The position numbers were made by a program, and so were the translations under genes. From positions 2,610,001 to 2,674,000 of the forward strand of contig NZ_CP039451.1 of NCBI RefSeq assembly GCF_004843725.1: a stretch of DNA of 64,000 bases. The letters are read 5' to 3'. The DNA is from Psychroserpens sp. NJDZ02 (GTDB taxonomy: Bacteria; Bacteroidota; Bacteroidia; Flavobacteriales; Flavobacteriaceae). Below are positions 20,165-29,430 of the stretch, piece after piece. A model generated the notes under the pieces. That model saw only the letters and a list, made by a program, of their open reading frames with translations. It was not told where the DNA came from and did not search any database. Each line of letters starts with the position of its first letter. Position 1 is the stretch's first letter.

Positions 20165-20655
20165 TTTCTAGGATATTCAATGACTTCTAAATTATCAATT
20201 TTACCATTATCTATTGTAAAGCGTAGCATGGTTCTTACATTATGAAAGCCATGTATGCCTATTGCACCAGGATTCATGTGTAATAATCCCAATTTTTTAT
20301 CTGGCATAACTTTTAAAATATGTGAGTGTCCACAAATAAATAACTTTGGAGGATTAGCTTTTATTTCATCTCTAATCCTAATATTGTATCTGTTAGGATA
20401 CCCACCAATATGGGTAATCCATACATCAACACCTTCTATAGTAAATCTGTTGTTTTCCGGGAATTCGGCACGCGCTTTATCATTATCAATATTGCCCCAT
20501 ACGGCACGTAGTGGTTTTAAAGCTTGAATAGCATCGGTTACTTTAAGGTCTCCAATATCACCAGCATGCCAAACCTCGTCAGCTAGTTTGACGTGTTTTA
20601 AAATTGTATCGTCCATATGGCTGTGCGTATCGGAGAGTAATAATATTTTTTTCAT
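20161..20655 (-). CDS. Metallophosphoesterase, YfcE/MJ0936 type
   Basis: A 164-residue calcineurin-like phosphodiesterase. All metal-binding blocks are present: LLSDTHSH (6-13), VWHAGDIGD (29-37), VWGNIDN (53-59), ITHIGGYP and CGHSHI (112-117). Length is normal for the YfcE group, which hydrolyses artificial phosphodiesters and probably 2',3'-cyclic nucleotides; the natural substrate is not known. It lies divergent to truA. Confidence 0.92.
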   Translation of the reverse strand: MKKILLLSDTHSHMDDTILKHVKLADEVWHAGDIGDLKVTDAIQALKPLRAVWGNIDNDKARAEFPENNRFTIEGVDVWITHIGGYPNRYNIRIRDEIKANPPKLFICGHSHILKVMPDKKLGLLHMNPGAIGIHGFHNVRTMLRFTIDNGKIDNLEVIEYPRK

Positions 20656-20737
20656 TGCTGTTACAGGTCTTTCTGTGTTTTTAGGTAAACTATTCTTAAA
20701 ACTTTAAGCTTCGGACTTCAAGCTTCTGTCTTTATAT

Positions 20738-20745
20738 TATCTTTG
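20738..20745 (+). promoter_or_regulatory. -7 element upstream of truA
   Basis: TATCTTTG matches TAnnTTTG and lies about 28 bases upstream of the TTG start of truA. A -33 element is not clear. Confidence 0.55.
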
Positions 20746-20773
20746 CTTTTTAATATGTAAAAATACTATTTTC

Positions 20774-21523
20774 TTGCGCTATTTTATAGAACTATCTTAT
20801 AATGGAAAAAATTATCATGGTTGGCAAAAGCAACCTAATGCTATTTCTGTACAAGAAGTTTTAGAAAAAGCATTAGCCACTATTTTAGGTGAAACTATTG
20901 CTGTTATGGGAGCTGGTCGTACTGATGCAGGTGTACATGCCAAACAATTGTTTGCTCACCTTGATACCGATATTGTTTTTGATGCAGAAAAGTTACAGTA
21001 TAAATTAAATTCGTTTTTACCAGTAGATATTGCTATCCAATCTATATTTAAAGTTAAGGAAGATAGTCATGCGCGTTTTCATGCGACAAGCAGAGCCTAT
21101 TTATATCGTGTGGCTTTACAAAAAAGCCCTTTTAATGTGGAGCAGTCTTATTTTTTGAAGCACGCTTTAGATATTGAAAAAATGAATGAAGCGACAAAAA
21201 TACTGTTTGAATACAAAGATTTTCAGTGTTTTTCTAAGACTCACACAGATGTAAAAACTTACAATTGTGATATTATGAAAGCGGAATGGCAATTAGTGGA
21301 TAACGAATTACATTTTACTATCAAAGCTGATCGTTTTTTAAGAAACATGGTCAGAGCCATAGTAGGTACTCTTATCAATATAGGTGTCGGAAAAATTGAA
21401 GTTGCCGATTTACACACCATTATAAAATCTAAAAACAGAAGTAATGCTGGTTTTTCAGTACCAGCGCAAGGCTTATATTTGACTGAAGTAGCTTACCCAG
21501 ATACAATAAAATTAAATGACTAA
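20774..21523 (+). CDS. truA: tRNA pseudouridine(38-40) synthase
   Basis: A 249-residue enzyme that isomerises uridine to pseudouridine at positions 38-40 of the tRNA anticodon arm. The start is TTG at 20774, giving MRYFIELSYNGKNYHGWQ, the usual N-terminus of TruA; no upstream ATG fits. The catalytic aspartate is in MGAGRTDAGVHAKQLFAH (residues 45-62). RFLRNMVRAIVGTLINIG and the closing FSVPAQGLYLTEVAY are typical. The frame overlaps the next gene by 8 bases, so the two are translationally coupled. Confidence 0.95.
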   Translation: MRYFIELSYNGKNYHGWQKQPNAISVQEVLEKALATILGETIAVMGAGRTDAGVHAKQLFAHLDTDIVFDAEKLQYKLNSFLPVDIAIQSIFKVKEDSHARFHATSRAYLYRVALQKSPFNVEQSYFLKHALDIEKMNEATKILFEYKDFQCFSKTHTDVKTYNCDIMKAEWQLVDNELHFTIKADRFLRNMVRAIVGTLINIGVGKIEVADLHTIIKSKNRSNAGFSVPAQGLYLTEVAYPDTIKLND

Positions 21524-23288
21524 GACAAAAGAAAATATATTTGACAAAGCACTGTTTAAACGTTTGTTTAAATACACTAAACCTTATAGATCGGTATTTT
21601 ATGGATTGATTGTTTCGGTGCTTATTTTAGGCGCTTTAAGTATTGCAACTCCAGTATTGTTAAGAGAGATTATAGATGAACATTTAGTCAAAAAAGACTA
21701 TAATGGTTTCATTTATCTTGTGATTTTGATGATTGTTTTATTGGTTACACAAGTGGTTCTTCAGTTGTTTTTTATCTATTTTTCGTCTTGGTTAGGCTTA
21801 AAAATGGTGAAAGATATTCGTGTTAAACTGTTTGATCATATTCTTAGTTTTAAGATGAAATATTTTAATACATCTTCAGTAGGCGTGTTAATTACTAGAG
21901 CAGTGACAGATATGGAGCGTATCGCTTCTGTTTTTGGGGATGGTTTATTTACCATCATTAGAGATTTATTGGTTATGGTTGTTATTTCTGGAGCAATGTT
22001 ATATTACAATTGGCAGTTAAGTTTAATTGTATTTGTAACCTTACCATTAGTCTTATTTGCTACAAAAATTTTTCAACGATACATGAAGCGTGCTTTTGAA
22101 GATGTTCGTAACGAAGTTTCTAACTTGAATTCGTTTGTACAAGAACGTGTCACAGGAATGAAAATATTACAGTTATTTACAAGAGAAGACACCGAGTATA
22201 AAAATTTTAAAGAAATTAATAATCGTCATAAACAAGCGTGGTTAAAAACGGTTTGGTATAACTCTATTTTCTTTCCGATTGCGGAATTTTTAGGCTCGTT
22301 AACAACAGGATTAATTGTTTGGTTTGGCGGTTTAAACTTATTAGTAGCAGGTAGCAATGTCACGCCGGGAGATTTATTTATGTTTATTACCATGATTCCT
22401 ATGTTATTTAGACCGTTGCGTCAAATAGCGGATAAGTTTAATACGCTTCAAATGGGGATGATTGCTTCAAACAGAGTTTTTAAAATATTAGACACAACTT
22501 CGCAAATAGATAATTCAGGAAATCTTATTGCTGATAACTTTAAAGGAAGTATTAATTTTGATCGCGTACATTTTAGTTATGTTGAAGATGAAGAAGTCTT
22601 AAAAGGCATTAGTTTTGATGTAAAAGCAGGAGATACCGTTGCAATTGTAGGTGCTACGGGAGCAGGGAAAAGTACGGTTATTAATTTATTGAACCGTTTT
22701 TATGAGATCAATTCTGGTAGAATTTCAATAGATAACACAGATATAAAAGCGTATACATTAGTCTCATTAAGACAACAAATAGCAGTAGTGTTACAAGACG
22801 TATTTTTATTTGCGGATACTATTTTGAACAATATCACATTAAGCAATCCAAATATTACAGAAACTGATGTGGTGCAGGCAGCAAAAGATATTGGAATACA
22901 CGATTTTATAATGAGCTTACCTAATGGTTACCAATATAATGTAAAAGAACGTGGTGTGATGTTATCTTCGGGACAGCGACAGTTAATCTCTTTTTTACGT
23001 GCTTATGTAACCAACCCTAGTATTTTGGTGTTAGATGAAGCGACGTCTTCTGTAGATTCGTATTCAGAACAATTAATACAAACGGCAACTGAGAAAATTA
23101 CCAAAGGACGTACATCTATAGTTATTGCGCATAGATTAGCAACCATCCAAAAAGCAGATAATATAATTGTTATGGATGCTGGTTTAATTGTTGAGCAAGG
23201 GACGCATGATGAGTTGCTTAAAAAGGAGAATGGATATTATAAAAACTTGTACGAAGTGCAGTTTTTACAAGCTGAAAAAGTGGCCTAA
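21516..23288 (+). CDS. ABC exporter, fused permease-ATPase (multidrug/lipid type)
   Basis: A 590-residue half-transporter. Residues 1-330 form the six-helix ABC type 1 exporter domain; the nucleotide-binding domain follows with Walker A IVGATGAGKSTVINLL near 378-393, Q-loop VLQDVFLF, signature MLSSGQRQLISFLRA near 486-500, Walker B ILVLDEATSSVD and H-loop IVIAHRLATI. The signature reads LSSGQ rather than LSGGQ, a common variant. It would dimerise in the inner membrane to export lipids or drugs. The start overlaps truA by 8 bases. Confidence 0.93.
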   Translation: MTKTKENIFDKALFKRLFKYTKPYRSVFYGLIVSVLILGALSIATPVLLREIIDEHLVKKDYNGFIYLVILMIVLLVTQVVLQLFFIYFSSWLGLKMVKDIRVKLFDHILSFKMKYFNTSSVGVLITRAVTDMERIASVFGDGLFTIIRDLLVMVVISGAMLYYNWQLSLIVFVTLPLVLFATKIFQRYMKRAFEDVRNEVSNLNSFVQERVTGMKILQLFTREDTEYKNFKEINNRHKQAWLKTVWYNSIFFPIAEFLGSLTTGLIVWFGGLNLLVAGSNVTPGDLFMFITMIPMLFRPLRQIADKFNTLQMGMIASNRVFKILDTTSQIDNSGNLIADNFKGSINFDRVHFSYVEDEEVLKGISFDVKAGDTVAIVGATGAGKSTVINLLNRFYEINSGRISIDNTDIKAYTLVSLRQQIAVVLQDVFLFADTILNNITLSNPNITETDVVQAAKDIGIHDFIMSLPNGYQYNVKERGVMLSSGQRQLISFLRAYVTNPSILVLDEATSSVDSYSEQLIQTATEKITKGRTSIVIAHRLATIQKADNIIVMDAGLIVEQGTHDELLKKENGYYKNLYEVQFLQAEKVA

Positions 23289-23408
23289 TTCCTGAGAAGA
23301 CAAGAATCTTATCATCCGTAAACTACAAAGTAGCTATTGGTGTTTAATTAATAATTTTAAGGTTTTATTTTAAAAATCGATTACAATTTTTTTACTAGGA
23401 TGATTAAA

Positions 23409-23816
23409 TTAGTCTAAAAAAGGAACACCTACTTTAGTAAACATTTTTTTGACATTAGTAATTTGTTCAGTCGTTTTTAGGTAAACGATATCTCTACTTT
23501 TTCCATTAGTTAATTTTAGCGATAATCGTTTAGATCCAAAGACCGTTTTTTCTGTTAATTGCTCGATTGAGTTAATTGGAATTATCTCTTGGCTTGATTT
23601 TTTGAAATAATAGAAATATAAGACTACTATTGACACAATCCCTAATATTATCCAGATAATTTGCATTAAGCCAATCCCCGTGTCACTTACGTAAGACGCA
23701 TTAAGAATGGCATTAACAAGATTTAGAATCATTAATGCTTTAATCATTAAATATTGGGTTTTTAATCCATCTTTAATGTCAATTGTTTTGTCTTTTTCGT
23801 TGTAATTAATTTGCAT
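23409..23816 (-). CDS. Small two-TM protein of unknown function
   Basis: A 135-residue protein. After about 22 soluble residues come two membrane helices (about 24-43 and 51-70), then a beta-rich C-terminal half with the pattern IIPINSIEQLTEKTVFGSKR, reminiscent of membrane-anchored PH-like domains (bPH2 type). That likeness is weak. No catalytic residues are obvious. It lies alone between the ABC exporter and cdaA, all on separate transcripts. Confidence 0.7.
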   Translation of the reverse strand: MQINYNEKDKTIDIKDGLKTQYLMIKALMILNLVNAILNASYVSDTGIGLMQIIWIILGIVSIVVLYFYYFKKSSQEIIPINSIEQLTEKTVFGSKRLSLKLTNGKSRDIVYLKTTEQITNVKKMFTKVGVPFLD

Positions 23817-23895
23817 TGCTAGAATCTTTCAATTAGTATAAAATAGTTATTATGTGTGGGGTGATTTATAGCTTTCGAAGGAATTAAAATCAAGT

Positions 23896-24681
23896 TTATT
23901 CTAAATCATTCTTTAAAATTTCTGCCAATTCTACGGTGCTGTCAAATGGTAGGAAGGCACCATTTCTAAAGCAAGAAATTTGCCCAGTTTCTTCACTTAC
24001 TGCAATGGCAATAGCATCTGTACGCTCTGTCACTCCAACAGCAGCACGGTGACGTAGACCAAAACGTTGTGGTATGTTTTTTTCGTTATTAACAGGTAAA
24101 ATAACACGTGTGGCTTTGACAATATTATCTTGTATAATAATGGCACCATCATGTAACGGGCTGTTTTTAAAAAAGATGCTTTCTATGATCGGTTGGGTGA
24201 CTTTTATATTCATTTCATCTCCAGTATTCGCTAAAAAATCAAGATTGTTGTTTCGTTCTAAAACAATTAAAGCTCCCGTTTTAGTACTACTCATTTTATT
24301 GCAGGCAGAGATGATAGCGTCTATATCTGTGGATGTCCCTTGTTCTATCTTTAAAAATTTTAACTGACTTAAAAACTTACGCCTGCTGGCAAAATTGGTG
24401 CTTCCAATCATCAATAAAAACTTTCTGACTTCTTGTTGGAATACAATAATTAAGGCAATAAAACCAACACTAATAAAACCACCTAGAATCTTGCTAAGTA
24501 AGACCATTTTTAAGGCTTCTACCGTAAGGTAGATAAAATAGATAACCACAATACCAATAAAGATATTAATGGCAACAGTACCTTTTACTAGTTTGTAAAC
24601 GTAATATAGTAGTAGTGCTACTAACACCACGTCGATCATGTCTATCCAACTGAATTTTAAAATGTCTTTAAATATTTCCAA
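23896..24681 (-). CDS. cdaA: Diadenylate cyclase CdaA
   Basis: A 261-residue inner-membrane enzyme making cyclic di-AMP from two ATP. Three N-terminal helices (about 14-80) lead into a DAC domain. The two catalytic motifs are intact: DGA in FFKNSPLHDGAIIIQDN (near 167-183) and RHR in RFGLRHRAAVGVTERTDA (near 201-218), plus TGALIVLERNNNL. It lies downstream of folP and a lipoprotein gene on the same strand; folP-cdaA proximity is common in Bacteroidota. No c-di-AMP phosphodiesterase is in the window. Confidence 0.95.
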   Translation of the reverse strand: MEIFKDILKFSWIDMIDVVLVALLLYYVYKLVKGTVAINIFIGIVVIYFIYLTVEALKMVLLSKILGGFISVGFIALIIVFQQEVRKFLLMIGSTNFASRRKFLSQLKFLKIEQGTSTDIDAIISACNKMSSTKTGALIVLERNNNLDFLANTGDEMNIKVTQPIIESIFFKNSPLHDGAIIIQDNIVKATRVILPVNNEKNIPQRFGLRHRAAVGVTERTDAIAIAVSEETGQISCFRNGAFLPFDSTVELAEILKNDLE

Positions 24682-24716
24682 GGGAAAAGTGTTTTTGTAA
24701 ATTTAATATAATTGGG

Positions 24717-25451
24717 TTAATAAATGAATTCGTTGATACTAATAGTGATGTTTTCTGATTCTATGTTTTTTAAAAGTGATTTGAACGAAATATAATCTTG
24801 TATTGATATTTTTTTATTTAAATTAATATCTATAAATACTTTATTGTGAATTTCCGAAAGATAGTCTTCTAATTGATTTGATTTTAATATGTCTTTCGAG
24901 TAAGCGTAAATTTTATCCTTACTGTCCAAAAATAATTCAACACCAAAATAATGTTCAGGTGATATTTTAGCCCAAGGAGAAGTTGTTTGATAATCTGAAG
25001 AAGTTTTGTCTATAATTTTTTCATTGTACAATTTTGCATTATCTTTTATTGGTGCTTTGCTTTTGTCAAAAGAATAAACAACATCAGTAAAATCAATAAA
25101 GCCTAAATTTTTAATACTAGTATCATTACAAGTATAATAATTTCTAGCCTTTTCATTTTTATGCATGGTTGCATTGCGTTTCTTCTCTTGTAGTTTTATG
25201 ATTGATGGTAACGCCTGTTCTAGTGTTAAACGCTTATCTACATTAATCAGCCAGTTGGTTGATATAATTAAGTTTTTTCGATTTAACTCAACGCTATCTT
25301 GTTTGGTTTCATCATAAAAAATATAGGCAGGCGAGACGTCTAAAATCTCAGTGATTGTAGCATTTTGTATTTCTGGTAGTTGCAGTACTTTTTCATTTCC
25401 GCAGGAAAAAAACAAAAGCACTATACTGATAAATAATAATCTGTTAAGCAT
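24717..25451 (-). CDS. Putative lipoprotein between folP and cdaA
   Basis: A 244-residue protein of no recognised family. The start is placed at ATG 25451, not at the longer frame opening further up inside folP, because it gives a lipoprotein signal: MLNRLLFISIVLLFFSCG, with lipidated Cys at about residue 17. The start overlaps the folP stop by 8 bases (ATGCTTAA), a coupled arrangement. The mature protein is charged and mixed alpha/beta with no clear motif. It probably sits in the outer or inner membrane facing the periplasm. cdaA starts 35 bases after its stop. Confidence 0.8.
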   Translation of the reverse strand: MLNRLLFISIVLLFFSCGNEKVLQLPEIQNATITEILDVSPAYIFYDETKQDSVELNRKNLIISTNWLINVDKRLTLEQALPSIIKLQEKKRNATMHKNEKARNYYTCNDTSIKNLGFIDFTDVVYSFDKSKAPIKDNAKLYNEKIIDKTSSDYQTTSPWAKISPEHYFGVELFLDSKDKIYAYSKDILKSNQLEDYLSEIHNKVFIDINLNKKISIQDYISFKSLLKNIESENITISINEFIY

Positions 25452-26268
25452 GTAATTGATTGTAAAGTGTGATACATTCTTGGGCTTCTTTAACATCGTG
25501 TACGCGTAAAATTTTAGCGCCTTTTTGCAAAGCAATCATATGTAAAGCAGTAGTCCCGTTTAAGGCGTCATTTGCTGTAGTGTCTAGTGTTTTGTAAATC
25601 ATAGATTTTCTAGATAGACCAGCTAGTAAAGGTAATTCTGTAATGTTTAGAAGTTCAAATTTGTTTAATAATTCAAAATTCTGATCTAACGTTTTAGCAA
25701 AACCAAAACCAGGATCTAAAATTAAATCAATAATGCCTAAAGCACGAGCTGTTGCAATACGCTCTGAAAAATAAAAATTAATGTCTTTAACTAAATTATC
25801 ATATTCTATTAGCGTTTGCATGGTTTGAGGCGTACCTCGCATATGCATCATAATATAAGGGACATGTAAATCTGCGATGGTTTGCAGCATGTTGTTATCT
25901 AAATGGCCTGCCGAAATATCATTAATCAAAGCGGCTCCAGCCTCAACTGTTGCTTTGGCAATAGCGCTTCTAAACGTATCTACTGAAATATTGATATCTG
26001 GAAATTTATCTACTAGAAGTTTAATTATAGGTAAAATACGTTGCAATTCTTCGTCTTCAGACACAAAAGGCGCATTTGGTCTAGAACTATACGCACCAAT
26101 GTCTATAAAAGTGGCTCCTTGGTTTAATAAGGTGTGGACTTGATTTAAAATAGACGTTTCGTCTTTATAACGTCCGCCATCAAAAAAAGAATCGGGTGTA
26201 ATATTTAAAATACCCATTACTTTTGGAGTACTTAAATCTATAAGTTTGCCTTTACAATTTATTGTCAT
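25444..26268 (-). CDS. folP: Dihydropteroate synthase
   Basis: A 274-residue TIM-barrel enzyme joining p-aminobenzoate to 6-hydroxymethyl-dihydropterin diphosphate in folate synthesis, the sulfonamide target. Motifs in order: VMGILNITPDSFFDGGRY (18-35), FIDIGAYSSRPNA, the INDISAG block near 116, MMHMRGTPQTMQ, and DLILDPGFGFAKT near 182-194. The C-terminus has LRVHDVKEA. It heads a three-gene run (folP, lipoprotein, cdaA) by overlap and short spacing. Confidence 0.96.
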   Translation of the reverse strand: MTINCKGKLIDLSTPKVMGILNITPDSFFDGGRYKDETSILNQVHTLLNQGATFIDIGAYSSRPNAPFVSEDEELQRILPIIKLLVDKFPDINISVDTFRSAIAKATVEAGAALINDISAGHLDNNMLQTIADLHVPYIMMHMRGTPQTMQTLIEYDNLVKDINFYFSERIATARALGIIDLILDPGFGFAKTLDQNFELLNKFELLNITELPLLAGLSRKSMIYKTLDTTANDALNGTTALHMIALQKGAKILRVHDVKEAQECITLYNQLHA

Positions 26269-26383
26269 TTGTACACTTATATAAGGTGTTGGGATAACGT
26301 TAGTAAAACTTTAAACCCTAAACCTTGAACTTTAAATTATTTTATGCGAAATTTACGCAAAATTCAATTAGAGTTTATCAAAT

Positions 26384-26923
26384 ATGCAAGATACTTCAAA
26401 ACAATACGATGCTGTTATAAAAACCTGTCGCGACCTTTTTATTAATAAAATGACGGATTATGGAAGTGCGTGGCGCATTTTACGTTTACCATCTTTAACG
26501 GACCAGATTTTTATTAAAGCACAACGTATTAGAGGATTGCAACAAAATGATGTGCGTAAAGTTGACGAAGGCGAGCAAAGCGAATTTATCGGAATAATCA
26601 ACTATTGCATTATGGCTTTAATCCAATTGGAGAAAGGCGTGGTAGAACAACCAGATTTAGAAGTTGAAGGAGCTACGGTTTTATACGATGCGCAGGTCAA
26701 AGCAACAAAGCAGTTAATGCAAGATAAAAACCATGATTACGGTGAAGCTTGGAGAGATATGCGCGTGAGTAGTTTAACCGATTTAATTTTACAAAAATTA
26801 TTACGTGTTAAACAAATTGAAGATAACTCAGGTAAAACAATTGTAAGCGAAGGGATTGATGCTAATTATCAAGACATGATTAATTACGCCATTTTTGCAA
26901 TAATACATTTAACAGAACAATAA
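26384..26923 (+). CDS. DUF1599 protein with two internal repeats
   Basis: A 179-residue protein made of two similar halves. The first has AVIKTCRDLFINKMTDYGSA with SLTDQIFIKAQRIRGLQ; the second has KATKQLMQDKNHDYGEAWRD with SLTDLILQKLLRVKQIE. Each ends in a helix of the type GIINYCIMALIQL / DMINYAIFAIIHL. This matches the Bacteroidota DUF1599 family; the DYG-x-A-W and helix pattern suggests an all-helical fold like MazG/dUTPase-type nucleotide enzymes, but that is inference. It lies divergent to folP and upstream of the DoxX gene. Confidence 0.88.
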   Translation: MQDTSKQYDAVIKTCRDLFINKMTDYGSAWRILRLPSLTDQIFIKAQRIRGLQQNDVRKVDEGEQSEFIGIINYCIMALIQLEKGVVEQPDLEVEGATVLYDAQVKATKQLMQDKNHDYGEAWRDMRVSSLTDLILQKLLRVKQIEDNSGKTIVSEGIDANYQDMINYAIFAIIHLTEQ

Positions 26924-26957
26924 AATTGCTTTAACAATTTGATATTTAATTATAGTT

Positions 26958-28265
26958 ATGAAATACATAGTCGGTTTTTTAAGAATATTTGTTGGTATAT
27001 TTTTTATTATTTCGGGATTTATAAAGCTCAATGATCCAATAGGATTTGCTTTTAAATTAGAGGAGTATTTTGGACCAACCGTTTTAGATTTACCATTTTT
27101 TATTCCTTATGCTTTAGGAATTTCAATAATAGTAGTCGTTTTTGAAGTGCTTTTAGGAATCTTTTTAATCATTGGTTACAAGCCTAAATTTACAATTTGG
27201 AGTTTACTATTAATGATTATCTTTTTTACATTCTTAACCTTTTATTCTGCCTATTTTGATAAAGTAAAAGATTGTGGATGCTTTGGGGATGCTATGAAAA
27301 TGGATCCGTGGGAAAGCTTTGGTAAAGACGTTTTTCTGTTAGTTTTAATTTTAATTATCTTCTTCGGAATAAAACACATCAAACCATTTTTTGGTAAGCT
27401 AGCCACAACTATACTGTCTTTATTAAGTTTTATAGCTTGTTTAGGATTTGCATACCACGTGTTAATGCATTTACCATCAATTGACTTTAGACCTTTTAAA
27501 ATAGGAAATAACATTACAGATAACATGATTGTGCCTGATGATGCGCCACAACCTGTAATAGAATATACTTGGACTTTTGACGAAAGTGGTACGCAAAAAG
27601 AATACCTGACCAGCGGATCCTATCCAGAATCTACAGGTACGTATGTTGGTGTGACAACAGAAACTATATCGGAAGGGTATGAGCCACCAATCCATGATTT
27701 TTCAATAGAAAAAGATGGCGAGGATTTTACACAGGATATTTTAACAAGACCACACGTTATATTAATTGTTAATTACAATTTAGCAATATCAGAAACGGAA
27801 GGTTTAAAAGCTATAAAGATAGCGTCAGACATGGCAATTGCCAACGGTTATGATGTGATTGGTTTAACAGCATCTGGACCTGATGAAGTAGCGGTAGTTA
27901 CATCAGAATATAAATTAAACTTTGATTACTATTTCTGTGACGAGACGGCTTTAAAAACAATCATCCGTTCTAACCCAGGATTGTTAAAATTAGAAAAAGG
28001 AACGATTATCCAAAAAGTACATTGGAATGATATTGATCAATTAGCATTACCAAAAGTAGAGCGACCGGCACCTAAAGTGGTTGAGGAAGTTATTGTTTAT
28101 TTTATTGATGATGCTTTGGCGACTAAAGCAGAAACGGAAGCTTTAGATCCGGAAACTATTGAGAGAATGGATGTGTTTAAAGACAAAACGCAATTGGATT
28201 CATTAAACATAGACAGCGAAAAAAATATTGGAGGAGTGATTAAAATCACGCTTAAACAAGAATAA
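26958..28265 (+). CDS. DoxX-like membrane protein with C-terminal thioredoxin-like domain (BT_3928 type)
   Basis: A 435-residue protein. The N-terminal 160 residues form a four-helix DoxX unit (GFLRIFVGIFFIISGFIKLN at 5-24, then FEVLLGIFLIIGY). The KDCGCFGDAM segment near 108-117 holds two cysteines in the loop typical of MauE/DoxX redox partners. From about 230 the chain looks like a thioredoxin fold (RPHVILIVNYNLA ... NPGLLKLEKGTIIQKVHWND) but has no CxxC motif, so it is probably not a classical oxidoreductase. The layout fits the BT_3928 family, usually found near folP and tpiA as here. Confidence 0.85.
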   Translation: MKYIVGFLRIFVGIFFIISGFIKLNDPIGFAFKLEEYFGPTVLDLPFFIPYALGISIIVVVFEVLLGIFLIIGYKPKFTIWSLLLMIIFFTFLTFYSAYFDKVKDCGCFGDAMKMDPWESFGKDVFLLVLILIIFFGIKHIKPFFGKLATTILSLLSFIACLGFAYHVLMHLPSIDFRPFKIGNNITDNMIVPDDAPQPVIEYTWTFDESGTQKEYLTSGSYPESTGTYVGVTTETISEGYEPPIHDFSIEKDGEDFTQDILTRPHVILIVNYNLAISETEGLKAIKIASDMAIANGYDVIGLTASGPDEVAVVTSEYKLNFDYYFCDETALKTIIRSNPGLLKLEKGTIIQKVHWNDIDQLALPKVERPAPKVVEEVIVYFIDDALATKAETEALDPETIERMDVFKDKTQLDSLNIDSEKNIGGVIKITLKQE

Positions 28266-28342
28266 TGGCAGTTCTAGTACTTTGCGAAGCATGAGCAAAA
28301 TGTATTGAGAACTAAATAGTCAAACAAAATAAATAATACAAT

Positions 28343-29419
28343 CTGATACCGTATTTACTAAATAAAACCCTGTATGCATTACTCACCTTATTTGGTGTGG
28401 TAACTGTTATATTTCTTTTATTTAGTGTGCTTCCAGGAGATCCAGCACAAATGATGTTGGGGCAAAACGAGGATAGTCAGCAACTAGCCATTATTAAAAA
28501 AAAGTATGGTTTTGATAAACCGGTGGGCACGCAGTATTTGTATTATTTAAACGATTTATCTCCAATCTCATTTCATTCTAAAACGGAAGGGGATTACACC
28601 TATTTAAGTCAGGATAAATACGCGGCTACACAACTGTTCTCATTAGGTAATACCACAACAGTTGTAAAATTGCCATACTTACGGGAATCCTTTACTAAGC
28701 AAGGAAAAAAAGTGAGTCAAGTCTTATCAGAGACTTTACCAAATACGTTTGTACTGGCGGTGTCAGCAATACTAATCGCTATCTTTTTGGGTGTTATTTT
28801 AGGCGTGGTTTCGGCATTAAAAAAAGATACGTTTTTAGACAAAATCATTCAGATATTAAGTACCTTGGGTATGAGCGTACCGTCTTTTTTTAGTGCTATA
28901 TTATTCGCTTGGTTATTTGGTTTTGTATTACACAAATACACCAATCTAGAAATGACAGGAAGTCTTTACGAGTTGGATGATTTCGGTGAAAAAATGCACA
29001 TAAAATGGAAAAACTTAATCCTACCAGCAATCGTTTTAGGGATAAGGCCATTAGCTGTCGTTATACAATTAATGCGAAACTCCTTATTAGAAGTCCTAAA
29101 TCAAGATTATATCAGGACAGCTAGAGCAAAAGGATTATCAGAGTTTCAGATTATAAAAAAACACGCCATTAAAAACGCCTTAAATCCTGTAGTAACCGCA
29201 ATCTCAGGTTGGTTTGCAAGTATGCTAGCGGGTGCAGTGTTTGTAGAGTATATTTTTGGATGGAACGGATTAGGGAAAGAAATCGTAAACGCGCTTAACA
29301 CCTTAGATTTACCTGTCATTATGGGATCTGTGTTAATTATCGCCTTACTATTCATTATAATTAATATTTTTGTAGACATTATATACACTTGGTTAGATCC
29401 AAAAGTTAAACTAGAATAA
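28343..29419 (+). CDS. ABC transporter permease, DppB/OppB type, with probable CTG start
   Basis: A peptide-type permease of about 358 residues. Key parts are FLLFSVLPGDPAQMMLGQ, the cytoplasmic EAA loop DYIRTARAKGLSEFQIIKKH and AGAVFVEYIFGWNGLGKE. The first ATG/GTG/TTG in frame is GTG 28397, which would cut off half of the first membrane helix. In-frame sequence upstream to the stop at 28334 encodes the missing part (IPYLLNKTLYALLTLFGV), and CTG at 28343 sits where family members usually have Met; ATA at 28346 is the alternative. I chose 28343. No binding protein, second permease or ATPase is nearby; tpiA follows by 11 bases. Confidence 0.8.
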   Translation: MIPYLLNKTLYALLTLFGVVTVIFLLFSVLPGDPAQMMLGQNEDSQQLAIIKKKYGFDKPVGTQYLYYLNDLSPISFHSKTEGDYTYLSQDKYAATQLFSLGNTTTVVKLPYLRESFTKQGKKVSQVLSETLPNTFVLAVSAILIAIFLGVILGVVSALKKDTFLDKIIQILSTLGMSVPSFFSAILFAWLFGFVLHKYTNLEMTGSLYELDDFGEKMHIKWKNLILPAIVLGIRPLAVVIQLMRNSLLEVLNQDYIRTARAKGLSEFQIIKKHAIKNALNPVVTAISGWFASMLAGAVFVEYIFGWNGLGKEIVNALNTLDLPVIMGSVLIIALLFIIINIFVDIIYTWLDPKVKLE

Positions 29420-29430
29420 AACAGAACGTC

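Noticed and set aside
24717..25535. Longer start for the lipoprotein between folP and cdaA
   Set aside because: The extra 28 residues lie inside folP and would bury the lipoprotein signal; ATG 25451 gives a proper signal.
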